From Jaltomata sinuosa (Eukaryota; Streptophyta; Magnoliopsida; Solanales; Solanaceae): a stretch of DNA of 64,000 nucleotides. The notes under the pieces were generated by a model. It was not told the origin of the DNA and did not search any database. It was given only the letters and a program-made list of their open reading frames with translations. Numbering within the stretch: the first letter of the stretch is position 1; each line of letters begins with the position of its first letter. The stretch covers positions 186,001-250,000 of the forward strand of contig QJPP01000443.1 in assembly GCA_003996215.1 (NCBI GenBank). The letters are read 5' to 3'. Positions 11,880 to 24,061 of the stretch are shown piece after piece. The translations under genes were made by a program, and so were the position numbers.

Positions 11880-13563
11880 AATCACAAGCAAATTTTCAAA
11901 CGCAAGCATGGTACAATTAAGAAGAAAGTATAAGCAAAAATAATTCTTTTTTTTTTTATAATCAATAGAGAAGCACAAAAATAGAGGAATTTGTATAAGA
12001 GAAGAACTTTAAATTAGTACTATGAGTCAGCTATCACTGTGTCGTGTACAAGTGAGTGGTGTGTGTTATCAGTTTGAGTGATGAATGGTCTGAGTGTTTT
12101 CCGGTAAGATAATTTGAAAGCGAAGAAAGAATTGACCAATTGGGTGAAGTGATTATTATATTTGTGTGTGTAGGAAAAGGGTTAATTTAGTTAAGTGGGT
12201 TTGGGTCGGGTTAAATCGGTGGAAACAAGTAATTTAATTAAAATTAAGTATTTTAGGTGGATTTGGGGGGTTTCATCCAATTGAGGAGTAATTTTGATAA
12301 GTTTCATAGTGGCAGGGGTATAATTATCCTGATAGTATAACTAAGGACAAAGTTAACTAATAAACGAAAATAGAGCGGTAATTTTTAACCCATTTTCCTA
12401 GATTATTTCTAATTAAAAAAATAATATATATTTTAAACAAATTAAAAATAAAAATATACGTATGAAATACATGTTTTAAGTTGAAAGCCCGTGGTTTACA
12501 AAATAATGGTGTACATTTGGGAATCATGCACAATATACAGAAGATCTCTTACCGCGCTGATGAGCACAAAAACTCTAACAAGTCCTTTTGCTCACAAAAA
12601 CGTTGTTGATTGAGATTAAAATTTGAGAATTATAATATTACAATAATATATTCAATATAATTTCACAAATAAGATTTAAAAAGGTAATGCATATATAGAT
12701 CCTATCACTACCTTATTAGATAGAAAGGTTATGAGGATTATAATATGAAAATTATATAAAAAATTATTATTTCATTTTTGCCCGCTTCAATTTTTGTGTT
12801 ATATGAAATATCCTTTTGGATTATCCATTAATTTGAGAGTTGATTTATTAAATGATCAGTCAATTAGTTATTATTATTTTAAAAAGTTATATTTTTATTA
12901 AAAATATTAAAGTGGTTGAGTGATATTTGGTGCTTAAGGGGTTTGAAGGAGAGGGGAAGACCGGGTGGTCTTTGTTGGCGTAAGGGTGTATTCGAGTGAA
13001 AAAGAGGGGATTGAAGAAAAGGTTGAGAGAGAAACACTAAAAGAAAAAAAAAAGAGAAAGAGAAAATGAGACCCCACTAATTAATTAAGAGCTTATTTGA
13101 ATATGCGATATGTAATCATGATTTAAAATTAGATTAATTTAAAATTGGAGTTTCGTATGGATATGTAACTTAAATTTCTTAAGTTATGTTTTTTCATAAA
13201 CATGAAAATATCACAAGTTATGAGACCTATTAAAATTTTCACTATTCTTGTACAATCTTACCTTATGAGCAAACCATAGTTCATAAACAAAATGTTGAAA
13301 TATCTTAAGGCGCCCACCACATTGATAAATCGCATATCTCCATGCTCTTTTTTATAAATAAATATTTACAATTACAAACTTTTAAATACACATAATCTTA
13401 TAAAAATCCACTAGTCAACAATAGTAATAACTAATTATTCTTTAATATAATTCTTTCACATGGTACATATAATCTCTTCACGCCGAACATAAGTCTTTTT
13501 TTTTGTAATTTTTAAATAATGATTCTTTTTTTTTTACAAAATATAAATTTATGAGTCAATTTT
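11880..13563. other. AT-rich non-coding part of copy A
   Basis: I see no gene. The sequence upstream of the germin-like relic may include its former promoter. It is shared with 41040-42514 in copy B. Confidence 0.5.
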
Positions 13564-13690
13564 TGTAATGAACTATTTTGTCATTATGGGTAATCTATTC
13601 GTGCAAAAAATCGGGTTAAAAACTTTCGGGTTTGAAAGTTGAAAATTTTGGGCTAGGCTAGTCTCGAACGGATTCTGACCGAGATATAGC
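13564..13690 (+). repeat. truncated start of a Ty3 LTR
   Basis: The first ~127 bp match the start of the LTR at 51900 and the minus-strand end of the LTR at 58531-60630. After 13690 the sequence changes abruptly to copia sequence. The LTR sits at the same relative place in copies A and B, so this insertion preceded the duplication. Confidence 0.8.
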
Positions 13691-13853
13691 CACCATAGCT
13701 CTGACCATCAAAGACAGTGGAGACAAGGTTCATGCCTGGATAATCATAAGAATGAAGATAGAAGGCATGTGAGGAATCCACTGTATTAGTTACAAAGATT
13801 CCATCACTTGCTTCAGTGGTTTGAACCAGAGGTGAACTTTGAACATCAACCAT
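13691..13853 (-). pseudogene. gag: copia gag N-terminal fragment
   Basis: A minus-strand frame starting MVDVQSSPLV and running to FYLHSYDYPGMNLVSTVFDG. This is the typical N-terminal segment of plant copia Gag (the YLH-D-PG---V---F-G pattern). It is cut at about 13690, where the frame enters an unrelated Ty3 LTR. It lies just downstream of the copia LTR and primer site in the same orientation, as expected for the 5' end of an element. Everything beyond these ~55 residues is missing. Confidence 0.75.
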
Positions 13854-13928
13854 TTCAGAAAAATAAGAGAAAGAAGGAGACAGACTCTAGACGAAAAGAA
13901 GAAGCAAAGAGCAAGAGAATTCAACACT

Positions 13929-13940
13929 GTTCTGATACCA
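13929..13940 (-). other. copia primer binding site (tRNA-Met type)
   Basis: The minus strand reads TGGTATCAGAAC directly next to the LTR end at 13941, a standard initiator-tRNA primer site. Confidence 0.8.
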
Positions 13941-14395
13941 TGAAAATCTAAACAAAACAATAGTAGAAAATTTCCTTCTTGTATTTCAGAATGAGAAAAG
14001 CTGTACAATTGGTGTTGTATTTATACAAGTATTGAGGAATCTTTCTGTCAACAAACTGGATAGGTGTCTATTTCTAATTGATCTACTTATAACTAACTAT
14101 GAGATAAATACAAAAAAAAAATACTACAAAGGCTAAATTCTAATAGTATGTACAGATTCTATATTGGATCAGAGTATATGCTTGAATACAACAAGGCCCA
14201 AACGTCCAGGCCCAAAGCACATCTGGTAGAAGTTCAACAAGTTCCATAGCCCAAATATCTCTTTCCCTAATAGCATCTTTGACTTCTTCTTTTCATTTAA
14301 ATAGCCACACACCACTCATTTCCTTTCTTCTAGAACTCACGTGACTATGGCAACATATATCTGTGTAAGTAGAGCTATAGCTATGGATTCCAACA
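13941..14395 (-). repeat. copia LTR between PPT and primer site
   Basis: A 455-bp LTR; the minus strand starts TGTTGGAATCC and ends TTTTCA. On its high-coordinate side is a polypurine tract (3' end of an interior), and on its low side a primer site and gag start (5' end of another interior). It is therefore the shared middle LTR of two joined copies. Confidence 0.8.
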
Positions 14396-14411
14396 CCTCC
14401 TCTCAAGTTGG
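14396..14411 (-). other. copia polypurine tract
   Basis: The minus strand reads TTGAGAGGAGG immediately before the LTR start. Confidence 0.75.
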
Positions 14412-15661
14412 AGGGAAGATGAAACCCCCAACTTGTGAAGAAGATTATGATGAAGAGGACCAGTAAGAGATTTCATGAACAAGTCTGCAAGCTGAGAAGA
14501 TGAACGGACATGAGAAAGAGAGATAAGTCCGGCGAGATACTATTGATGAATGAAGTGACAGTCGATCTCGACATGCGTCATTCATTCATGAAACACAAAA
14601 ATTTTAGCGATGTGGATGGAAGCTGAACTATCTGAGTATAGAGGTACTGGTAAAGAGATCAGAATAGTAAGATCATCGAATAAACAAACTAACCAGGTGA
14701 GTTCTGCCACTATCCTCCTCATCATCTATACTCATCTTCAGCTGAACTGAGTGGGATCGAAGCTTGCTTTTTAGATTTCCATGATATTAGAGAAGATCCT
14801 AGAGAGATGTAAAATCCATTGACCGATTTTTATGAATCCGGATAGGTACCTCAGTCAGAATCGCAGAAGGCCAGCAATTGAAAAGACGGAGTACTGGACA
14901 TAAAGAAACCAAGATCAAGATCTTTTAACAAATAGAGAAGAACTCATAGAGCCACAGTGAAATGAGGAACCCTTAGATCCTGCATATACTGACTAAGATG
15001 TTGGACAGTGAAGGAGAGATCTTGTCTGATGTGAGTAAGGTAATTCAATTTCCCAAACAGTATAAAGTTGGATCCTTTATGGAAATGTCATCATTTGCCT
15101 TTAACTTGATAGTAGGATCCAATGGTACAGAAATAGGTGAAAGATGCAAACAATCAAATTCTGCTAATAGATCTAGGATGAACGTGCGTTTAGATAGAAT
15201 CAAACCGTTAGGTTCTCAAATAACTTCCAAACCCAAAAAGAAATGCAAGTTCCCAAGATCCTTAATCTTGAACTCTGCATCTAAAAATAACTTTAAGGCC
15301 TGTAATTCTGCTGCATAATCACCTGTTAATAGAATATCGTCTACATAAACTGCAATAATAGAAATAGAGTTATCTGTTTTTCTTAAAAAAATAGAGAATA
15401 GTCATTTAGAGAATGACTATATTCTTTGAAACTGAAAGTTGCAGTGATCTTGGAATACCATTGTCGAGATGCTTGTTTAAGTCCATAAATAGACTTTTTT
15501 AACAAACAAATATGGTTAGGTGATGGAGGAGTAGTTCCAGTAGGAAACTTCATATATACTTCTTCATTAAGATCTCCATGGAGAAAAGTGTTATTAACAT
15601 CCAATTGAAACAGACCCCAGCCTTTCTTCACAACAATAGCAAGTATACATCTAATAGTAGT
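14412..15661 (-). pseudogene. pol: copia pol remnant (reverse transcriptase and RNase H)
   Basis: Minus-strand translation gives the copia reverse transcriptase core QLDVNNTFLHGDLNEEVYM, then LLKKSIYGLKQASRQW (within 15383-15688), then the catalytic box AVYVDDILLTGD near 15330-15365. It continues through RNase H sequence ending in THVEIDCHFIHQ near 14560. Several stops and frame changes break it, and the integrase and N-terminal RT parts are absent. At 15661 the frame is cut by another LTR starting TGTTGATACCC. It belongs to the copia copy whose 3' LTR is 13941-14395. Confidence 0.85.
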
Positions 15662-16626
15662 TGTTGATACCCAATTTGTGCCCTCCACATTCGTAATTAA
15701 TTTCGAGCTTCTACTATTTTAAACAATTTTGAAATAATTGTCTTTATAAAATTGTAAGGTTTTCAAAATTAATTTGAGGTTAATTCAGTAATTTTAGGTG
15801 AAATATGTGTACTCTATATTTAAATTATATAAGAGTATATAAATTTTACTTAAAGAAATATTATGAAATTTTTTTAAAAATAAAAACCTTGTTTAAAGTT
15901 CAAAATGTGCTCCATTTTCCTCAAAAATTAATTTAAAATCAAGAAATAATTATGTTTTAATAATATAATTATGTGTTTGCTAATATAATTATTCTTAATT
16001 GTTAAATATAGAAGCTCCTTTTATTAATTAAGAATTTAATTCGTTTAATTTCAATTTTGGCCTAAAATCTTTAAATTGGATTAGATTGGTCATATCTTAA
16101 ATTTGATTTGGTTAGTTCTTAAATGAAATTGACCATGTGGCCAAATTTTTAATCCATTTTATTTCTCCATTTTAGCCATCCATCTTGGCCCAATTCCCAT
16201 TTTCCTCGGCCCAATTCTTTCTCTTCCGACCCGAGCCCAATTCCCTTTTCCCCATCAGCTATCACACAACAACATATATTCTCTCAAATAGTTCTCTCTA
16301 TACGTACACCTCACGCTCTCTCTTTTTCCCCAAAAGGACGCGGTGTACTACTCTTGACGCGCCTCATACAAGCTACAGCTCACCCGTCCTCTTTATCTTC
16401 TCCATCTCTCTCACACCAGATGGAACCCTAATGCCTCTGGCCCAACAACTCGCAAATGATGAATAACAGCTTCTTCAATGCTCAAATCTTTGTCAAAATT
16501 CCCAAACGACATCCAAATCTCCGTCAAGGTTGTGCTCGCACCTTTGAGAAGGTTCAAGAAGAAGCACATGTGGCCTCATCTCCGCAAAATCAGTGGGCGA
16601 TTTGTACCAATTCATACCAAGTTCTT
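15662..16626 (+). repeat. probable LTR fragment of an unassigned element
   Basis: It begins TGTTGATACCCAATTTGTG, a TG start directly abutting interrupted copia sequence, and continues through AT-rich and then C-rich sequence rich in GGCCCAATTC phrases. It is overrun at 16627 by a Ty3 LTR, so the other end is not visible. The frame at 16185-16466 has no recognisable domain and is probably not coding. Confidence 0.5.
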
Positions 16627-17630
16627 TGTCACGACTCAACCTACCGGGCTGTGCGGGCGCCTACTCTAACCACCTAGATAGACGAACTCTCACCACATGT
16701 CCAACAGGTAACTCGAGGAAATTAAAGTAAACCATTAATCAGTCCATTTTATACATGAGAAATTCTTTTACAGAAAATGTTCATAAAATAGATGACTTAA
16801 AGGATTTGCGGAAAACCTTTACAGCCTTTAAAAATGCCCTCCCTATGACCTAGTCTAAGCAGGTACAAGAGCTACTACAAGATTTATACAGAACATATAA
16901 AGAGACACAACTTCCGTCATGGATTCGATGGACAGAAGCTGTTGGAGATCACCATCGTCATGTACCTATGAAACATCACCAACCCTGCAATCAGACTATA
17001 CCAAAAAGGTATAGCAAGAGTAGAGTCAGTACAACCACACGTACTGGTAGGCATCATCGGTCCACCCAAATCCACACGTACCATTATGTAGGAAAACAGG
17101 GGAAAACATGAAAATAAACATTATAGCTCCCTCCTTCACCCTTAGCATTGACCCTAACATCTAGGACTTCCCAAGTTTTACTCATAACTAGACTTCTCAA
17201 GGTTACCTTGTCACCTAGACTTCCCAAGTCACCTTGACACGTAGACTTTTCAAGTCACCTTGACACGTAGACTTCCCTAGTCACCTTGATACGTAGACTT
17301 CCCAAGTCACCTACCATTTTTCGAACCTTCCCGGACCTCTAGGACAACTTTACCACCTGTTTATATTAACCAATAACCACACCCAGACTCTCAGTCTTCC
17401 TCTATATTTACAAATCACATGCAATTTACCTAACAACCATTGACACCTTCAATGACCACCATAGAGCTACATCTAAATCCCTCATTGGATCACATAATCC
17501 GAACCCTCCAAGGGTCATCCATCCACACCAAAGTGTTCAACGGACTACCCCAGTCTACACCAAGACCGACCTTTAGCTTATTAACCATGATAATTCATGA
17601 CCGTCATTATTACACTTAATGACATTAATT
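16627..17630 (-). repeat. truncated Ty3 LTR (same family as 34288-36781)
   Basis: It starts TGTCACGACTCAACC and shares collinear phrases with the solo LTR at 34288, including the CAGACTATACC and CACACGTACTGGTA segments. It is cut at about 17630 where the MULE region begins. It carries a short tandem array near 17190-17310 in which CCCAAGTCACCTTG recurs with a period of about 28 bp. Confidence 0.75.
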
Positions 17631-17767
17631 TTTTGAAATTAATATTGGTGACTCTTGACTAATCCTAAGGGTCAAAGACACTTAAAAGATTAATTAAGTT
17701 AATTGAGGACTCAATGAATATTTTTAAAACATCTTAATCTTTTTAAAAATACAAATCAACCCACAAC

Positions 17768-17774
17768 TATATAA
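17768..17774 (+). promoter_or_regulatory. candidate TATA box of the Ulp1-like gene
   Basis: TATATAAAG lies about 30 bp before the C/T-rich leader that becomes exon 1. This is a motif plus position argument only. Confidence 0.5.
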
Positions 17775-17799
17775 AGTGAAAAATCAATTTTTAAAATCA

Positions 17800-17974
17800 A
17801 ATCTCAAAATTGTTCCCTCTCTTCTTCTTCTCTCTCAACAACCTGTTGTCCTCCATCGATAACAGATCGACGAGACAGTCATTCTCCGGTGATTTTCAAC
17901 CTCCGGCGACTCCAATTTCCAGTTCTTCATCATCCCTTTTTGACTTTCAACCGTCAGTCTCTATTTTTTCACAG
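17800..17974 (+). other. probable non-coding exon 1 of the Ulp1-like gene
   Basis: A C/T-rich leader ends at a good donor, ACAG|GTAAAGG, at 17974/17975. The matching acceptor is TTTGTAG at 19115, just before the ATG at 19120. The frame through here (17810-18154) is serine-rich and runs on into the intron, so I do not treat it as coding. Confidence 0.5.
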
Positions 17975-19115
17975 GTAAAGGCTTCTCTTTTTTTTATTTT
18001 CAAAAAAATAGGATTTTTTAGTTATGAAGATAAAGATGGACTTGAGTTATCTTCTCTTCTAGTGAGATTTAACAAGAATGAGTATTTGATGCTTAACAAG
18101 GAAACGAGAACCCAAAAAAATCCTAATTTTTTATTTTCTTGGGAATCTGAGTGAAATATGTTGTTGTTGTTGTTGTTGTTGTTGTTGCAGATCTTCTTGT
18201 TGTTGTTGTTGGGGATCTTGTTATTGTTGTTGGAATCTGTTGTTACAGTTGTAGAAGGGTCTTGCATCTCAAAAAGTTAGGTTTTTTGAAAATAATGTTT
18301 TGGTTAATGAATAAGAAGAGGACTTGAACTGAGTTAAGAAGAAGAAGATTTGAACTAAATATTATCCTCAAAGTTAGGGTTAATGTTGTTGTTGTTCTTG
18401 TTCTTGAACATTATGTTGGTGTTATTGGTGTTGTTGTATTGGTAAATGTTGGTGTTATTTTTGTTCTTGTATGGTGTTGCTCTTGAAATTTGATATGCAA
18501 GTGGTAAATATTGATTTATATTGTTGTTCAAGTGATTATATTTGTGACTTGTTGTTTGTGTTGTTGTTATGTTGGTTGGTTCCCAGTGTTTGGTGTTCTT
18601 GGAGGTGTTGTTGTTTTTGTTGATTTTATTGGATTTTGTTGGTGTTATTGATGTTGTTTTATTGGTAATTATTGGTGTTGTTGTCCTTGTATGATGTTGC
18701 TCTTCAAAATTGTTATTCAAGTGATAAATGTTGATGTTCTTGGTATATTATGTGGTAAAAATTTTGTTAATACCATAACAGATGTGTAATATGTTGCAAT
18801 AAATGTTTCATCTGTTACAGCATATTAAGCATATGTTGGAAATAACTATACTATCTGTTGGTTTACTCTTATTATGTTTCCAACAGATGACCCATCTATT
18901 GGAACAGATGAGTTATATGTTGCAATAGATGACTCATCTGTTCCAACAGATGGGTCATCTGTTAGATGAAATTAAAGCAGTAGCTACTGCTTTGATTTCA
19001 TCCAACTTATGACTCATCTGTTGGAACAATTATTTGTACATTTTAAATTTACTGTTATCTTTTTTTTAATGATGCACAAATCAATCATTGACCTTTATTT
19101 TACTCTTGTTTGTAG
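17975..19115 (+). other. 5' intron of the Ulp1-like gene with simple repeats and palindromes
   Basis: Inferred from GT at 17975 and AG at 19114-19115. It contains a (TTG)n run near 18157-18190, GTT-rich sequence to about 18740, the palindrome array 18780-19030, and a 38-nt near-perfect palindrome at 18965-19002 centred on AGCT. Confidence 0.6.
18780..19030. repeat. palindrome array 1 (intron 1)
   Basis: Several head-to-head copies of the CATCTGTTG half-site, many joined as CATCTGTTGGAACAGATG-type palindromes. This is the same family as the arrays at 21738, 26555, 27735, 28698 and 31624. Confidence 0.9.
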
Positions 19116-20376
19116 ATAAATGGCTCCCACTAAAAGGAAAGGAAGTAAATCAACTCCAAAGAAAGGAAGAAGAAAAGTAGCTAGGGTACATTCACCACTA
19201 AAAGAGCTTGCTATACAAGCAGTATCTCAATTAGAAGAAGAAGTCTCTTCTCAATCAGCTTTAAATATAGAAAAAGAGAAGGAAAAAAAGAATGAAATAG
19301 AAAAAAGTGAAGAATGTGAAGATTTAAGTAAAGATGAACAAGGAGATGAGAAAAGTGAGGAAGATGAAGGAAGTGAGGGAAGTGAGGAAGATGGAGGAGA
19401 AAGTGATGAAGATAAAAACTCAGTAGAGGAAGAAGGTGTATATAAAGAGAGGGATTGAGAAGATAATGAAGTAGAATCAGAGGAAAGAGAATCAGAGGAA
19501 GGAGGAAAAGGAGGAGATAATGAAAGTGAATATGAGGAAGAGGGACACCTTGATCCTAACAGTCCTTCCACTGAAGAGTGTGTCAAAACATTCTGCATTA
19601 ATAATTTTTCTGTGAGAATACAGTGTGATGGTGTCACAAATTTAACTGGTGATTGTGTGGTAAAGTCAGCCATGGGAAAATCTTTTGACACTTTCAGAAA
19701 AATACTTCAAGAACAAAAATTGGATGATTATTTCAGAAACAGGTGCTTTGGGCAATATCTTGATTTGCCAGAGGATAATAATGCTCTTTTTCAAATAACC
19801 ATGGTGTATGGTCTTCTCAAACGTAGATTTATGTATGAGAACAATGATAAGATGGATGAAGTTTGGATCAACTACTGTGGCATGCCACTTTGTTTTGGAT
19901 TGAAGGAGTTTGACATAGTTACTGGACTAAAATGTCATCCTCCTTCTCAACCTATTCCTGTTGTTACACAAAAAAAAGCACTCCACACACCAAAGACAAC
20001 AACAAAAAAAGGATCTAAGTCAGCAGCCAAGACTGTCAAGAAAATTCAAAAGGGCAAGTCAACTGATGGTGATGACTTGGTGTCCCTTGTTGGTTAAAGC
20101 TTCAAAAATATAAATTTACTTCAAGAGTTAGAAGGTAAAAGGCTTTCAAAGAAGCACAAGCAATCATTGTGCTTGGTTTGATTTGTACATAATATTCTTT
20201 GGGTGAGGGACGTTAACAACAACATACCACTTGGTTTAATAAATCTCTCGAAAGATCTGGAGGCATTCAACAACTACCCTTGGGGTCGTGAAAGCTTCAT
20301 AATGACTGCCAAATATTTGTTGACTCTGTTAACGCCAAAGACAGTCAACTTATATGGCTTTCCATGGGCTTTCATG

Positions 20377-20449
20377 GTAAATATTTTATTTTTGTGTTTT
20401 AATTTTTTTTATTGAATAATATTTTAAATTTTTAGCATAATTTTTACAG
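20377..20449 (+). other. 73-nt intron without palindromes
   Basis: ATG|GTAAAT to TTTTTACAG|GCTTGG. Splicing joins GFPWAFM to AWAFESIPYL in phase 0, which restores a familiar DUF1985-type sequence. Confidence 0.8.
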
Positions 20450-20599
20450 GCTTGGGCATTTGAATCCATTCCTTATCTCCGACAACAAGTGAAGGACTAT
20501 CAAGAAGAGGTTTCTAGTCCTAGAATTCTGAGATGGTTGTCGGCCAAGAACGATAAAAGAGCAAAAGTTCTTGATCTTTTCAAACCACCCGAGGAAGAA

Positions 20600-20736
20600 G
20601 TAAGTCTACTTTTATAGAGATTAACTTGAATTTATTTTTTCAAAATTCACATCTGTTGCAACACATTAACATCTGTTGCAATAGAATTCAATTATGAGTT
20701 AAACATTATTTTAATACATTTAATTATTGATTTTAG
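20600..20736 (+). other. 137-nt intron with two palindrome half-site units
   Basis: GAA|GTAAGT to ATTTTAG|ATTGTG in phase 0. CATCTGTTGCAA occurs twice at about 20650-20690. Confidence 0.75.
20649..20690. repeat. palindrome array 2 (small, intron 3)
   Basis: Two CATCTGTTGCAA units in direct orientation, the smallest of the arrays. Confidence 0.8.
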
Positions 20737-21737
20737 ATTGTGCATCCATGGCTTATTCCAACTAATTGAGAGTTAAAGATGCCATTCCTTGTTACTTTAG
20801 GGTCTGTGAAAACTCTATCGGACTCTAAGGTAATTGATAGGATAAAAAAAAGAATTAGCTGGAGCAACAACCATCAGAAGAAAAGCACTTGGAAAGGATA
20901 ATTTGGTTTTTGATGATGTTATTGTTGATACTGCTGGTGTTGGTGTTGGTAGTGGTGGTGATGGTGTTGTTGTTACTGTTGGTGGTGATGGTGGTGGTGA
21001 TGGTGTTGGTGTTGGTGATGCTCTTGTGGTTTTTCAACCAAAAAATGACCATGACTATGGTCATACTGAAGATGCCGATTTTGGTGGTGGAAACCTCCCT
21101 GACTTGGTGGTGGACACACCCCTGACTTTGCCGGTAGACATACCCCTGACTTTGGTGGTAGACATACCCCTTTTAGTAGGCATGCTACAGATCTACCACA
21201 CTACATGGGTAGACAGTTTGGTGGTGTTGCCTCTTCAAGCTCTTGTTCTGCATGCAAATGCCAAGAGTGCAAGGAAAAACACGATGGAGTGATTGATGCT
21301 CTTAAGGGATTAACTAATGTTGTAAAGGAATTGACATCTAAAAAGGGTGTCATCCCATCAAGAAAGATTACAGAGCCATTCACTCCATTGAAGGTTAAGA
21401 TTAAGAGCACAAAAAAAATAATTTCCAAGGCAATATCAGATATTAAATCAAGGAAAATTATAACTCTTCTTCCTTGCACTGTTGGGGAAGTTCCAAGAGC
21501 CATAAGAGAGCAAGGAGAGATGAAAAAGGTAAATATCTACAAGTTGGTGACTGCCATAAGAAAAGGCAAAGCTGAAAACTCTGATGAATTCAAAAAAGGC
21601 CCCAAATATTTACTCTATACATAAATTTGGTCCACAAAACTTCAAGAACATGACTGATGTGAAGTTTTGGTATGTGGACTGGGTAAGTTACTTTTACTAA
21701 CCTTCTATTTATTTAATGATTTTGTACTGCTTATTTA

Positions 21738-21900
21738 GATGATCCATCTGTTGCAACTGATGAGAAATATATTGCAACAGATGGGTAATCTGTTAACAGT
21801 TTCAAAGATCTGTTCCAACAGATGACCCATCTTTTGGAACAGATGGATCATCTGCTGCAACATATGATCCATCTGTTGGATGAAATCAAAGCAGTGACCT
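21738..21900. repeat. palindrome array 3, left part
   Basis: CATCTGTTGCAAC and its mirror repeat several times, then GGATGAAATCAAAGCAGT leads into element 2. The array continues at 26555. Confidence 0.9.
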
Positions 21901-21903
21901 ACT

Positions 21904-23336
21904 TGATAACGCCCAAACTACACCTCAAATTAACGAAGCGTAAGCGGTCGTAGTCAAATATAGAACCCAACTAGGTTGGGGTCGAATCCCACAGAGAATA
22001 TGGTGAGAATTAAGTCTTTAGTGAATTAAGTGACTAGTCGTCAATAGTTTCCGGTAAAAAGGGGGGGTTTTGTGTGATCAAATTGTAAACAAAACAAGCA
22101 ATAATGTATGAGAAATAATCAGTAGGAGAATGAACTAGGGAAGTGTTTACCATGGCGTTGGTAACAATGTCGATTCTAGGCTTAATCGGGTTCTTTTTAT
22201 ATGCGTGTCACGATGTGATTGAATTAATGGTATCTTCTAAACGTTTCTCAACCAAATAGACGAATTTCCTTTTATCTTCTCTCGATCTCAAAAAGGTGTG
22301 CTTTTAGATTTCAATCCTAAACATCAAGTAGATTAATCTAGTTACAGCATTAATCATAAGACGAGAGTTGGTAGTCTCGAATCCTCGTCGTTAATCAAGT
22401 TTTCTTGTTTTAATCTCTTTACTCAAGCAAATTAAACCTAGGCATGTTCTAATGTTTGCAACCACTAGAAAACGTTACACAATGTATGATTAACAACGTG
22501 ACAACATATATATTGAACCCGCCGCTACCCGGAATCTATCTTGCTACGTTTGCCATGGCTCCCACAACCCTAGTTGTGGGAGTTTAGTTAATCATGCTAT
22601 AAAGAAAAGAGAAGAGAATTGTATTCATAATAAAGAGAAGGGATTCTTACAATATAATGAGAACAATCTTCAATAATCCAAGAACACGAAAAACCAAGAT
22701 CCCAAGAACAATTCAAGAACACGAATTCAAGAAGAGAAAAACCTGTTTCTTGCTCTCAAAGTTTCGCTCAAATCTCTCCTAAAATTATTGTAAAAACGTG
22801 ATTTGCATAATGAATAAAATAAACCTAACATAGGGTATTTATAGGAGTCTAGGAAACACAATCCCAAACGCATTAGGAATCCGAGAAACCAAATCCCAAA
22901 TGCATTAGGAATCCGAGAAACCAAATCCCAAACGCATTAGGAATCCGAGAAACCAAATCCCAAACGCATTAGGAATCCGAGAAACCAAATCCCAAACACG
23001 GTAGGAATCCTAATCGCGGGCTGCCTTGGTGCGACACTGCTTTGGTGTGACGGTTAATCGCGGGCTGCCTTGGTGCGACATTGCTTTGGTGTGACGGTTT
23101 GGGTGACGGACCGTCACCACCTTGTTGGCTTGGGCTTGACAGTCCGTCACGAGCTTGACGGTCCGTCACTCTTATCCAGAATGCTCTTTTTGCTCGTATT
23201 TCCTTCCGTTTCCATGTTTGTCCCTATTTCCTGAAAACATAACATAAACCCATCAAAAACGACAATGGTTGCTTGAAAACGCACGATTGTTCTTAGTTAA
23301 AAGGAGTCGAAAGTGCCGTAAAATGGCGGCACATCA
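21904..23336 (-). repeat. 3' LTR of element 2
   Basis: A 1433-bp repeat. On the minus strand it starts TGATGTGCCGCC and ends GGGCGTTATCA. It holds four full copies of a 32-bp repeat (about 22855-22985), against six in the 5' LTR, and GACGGTCCGTCAC palindromes near 23100-23170. The frames at 22727-22924 and 22969-23169 are repeat translations. Confidence 0.95.
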
Positions 23337-23350
23337 ACACCCTCAACTTA
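23337..23350 (-). other. polypurine tract of element 2
   Basis: The minus strand reads TAAGTTGAGGGTG followed by T, directly before the 3' LTR. The same 13-mer recurs at 24073-24085 and 24162-24174. Confidence 0.75.
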
Positions 23351-24061
23351 AAATGTTCGCTTGTCCTCAAGCAACATGACACAAAAACAATAAGACGACT
23401 CAACTAAGAAAACAAACTCGTGTCTCTAGCAACTCATGGTCATTCAACATCTTATTCCATTTTAAATCAAGCTCCATCGTAGCCCATAAATGTATGAAAC
23501 ACTAACTTGCAAGGATCCAAACATGTCATTCCGATATGATAGAACATTCTACATACACACGCGCAGCTATCCTAACAATCAATAGACAATACAGAAATCT
23601 TGGTGCCCTCACCACAAAGAAATCCCACACACACGATTTGGGACTAGGTAAGCGCTCACACTCACAAACGATTTCAAACAATGCAGATGCGATACCATAG
23701 GCTTGCCCTTACTATTCTATTTCAGTTCTTCAGAAAGCCGCTCAAGATCACTACAGGACTTGTTTTGGCTTGTAATGAGGCTTCAGGTGCAGGTAGGATA
23801 CATTTAGGGGTTAGTGACTAAGCCCTCCTTGGAACATTGACATCATATTACCACACAACTTTACTTTGTCCATCCTTATTCACCTTTTTTATTTCCTCGT
23901 GTCTAGCTACAGATGCGGCCTCTTTGGTTTGACAATTCTTTTTATTTCTTTTTTCGATCTTTTTTTTTTTTTTCTCTTTTTTCTTTCTTTTCTTAGGCAC
24001 ACACCCGCATTTTCGCTCTACTCACAACCAATCTCTTCCGTCCTCTTTTTCTTATCATTCA

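Larger units (their letters stand above)
10695..13690. repeat. segmental duplication, copy A
   Basis: This aligns in order with 39866-42514 plus 51656-52020 (copy B), starting inside the MITE and ending inside the start of a Ty3 LTR. It holds the germin-like exon relic, long AT-rich stretches, and the uninterrupted target site (ACCAC before ATTGATAAATC, near 13316) into which the chromovirus inserted in copy B. The two copies look roughly 90-95% alike by eye. Confidence 0.9.

Noticed and set aside
16185..16466. 93-residue frame with Ser/Tyr-rich composition
   Set aside because: Lies within an LTR-like fragment, no recognisable domain, no upstream promoter evidence.
17810..18154. 114-residue frame at the start of the Ulp1-like gene
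   Set aside because: It crosses a good splice donor at 17974 and is rich in simple residues; a non-coding leader explains it better.
18355..18720. Asn/Thr-rich 121-residue minus frame
   Set aside because: It arises from GTT-rich simple repeat inside an intron.
19251..19691. Ser-rich 146-residue minus frame
   Set aside because: Shadow of the acidic plus-strand coding segment of the Ulp1-like gene.
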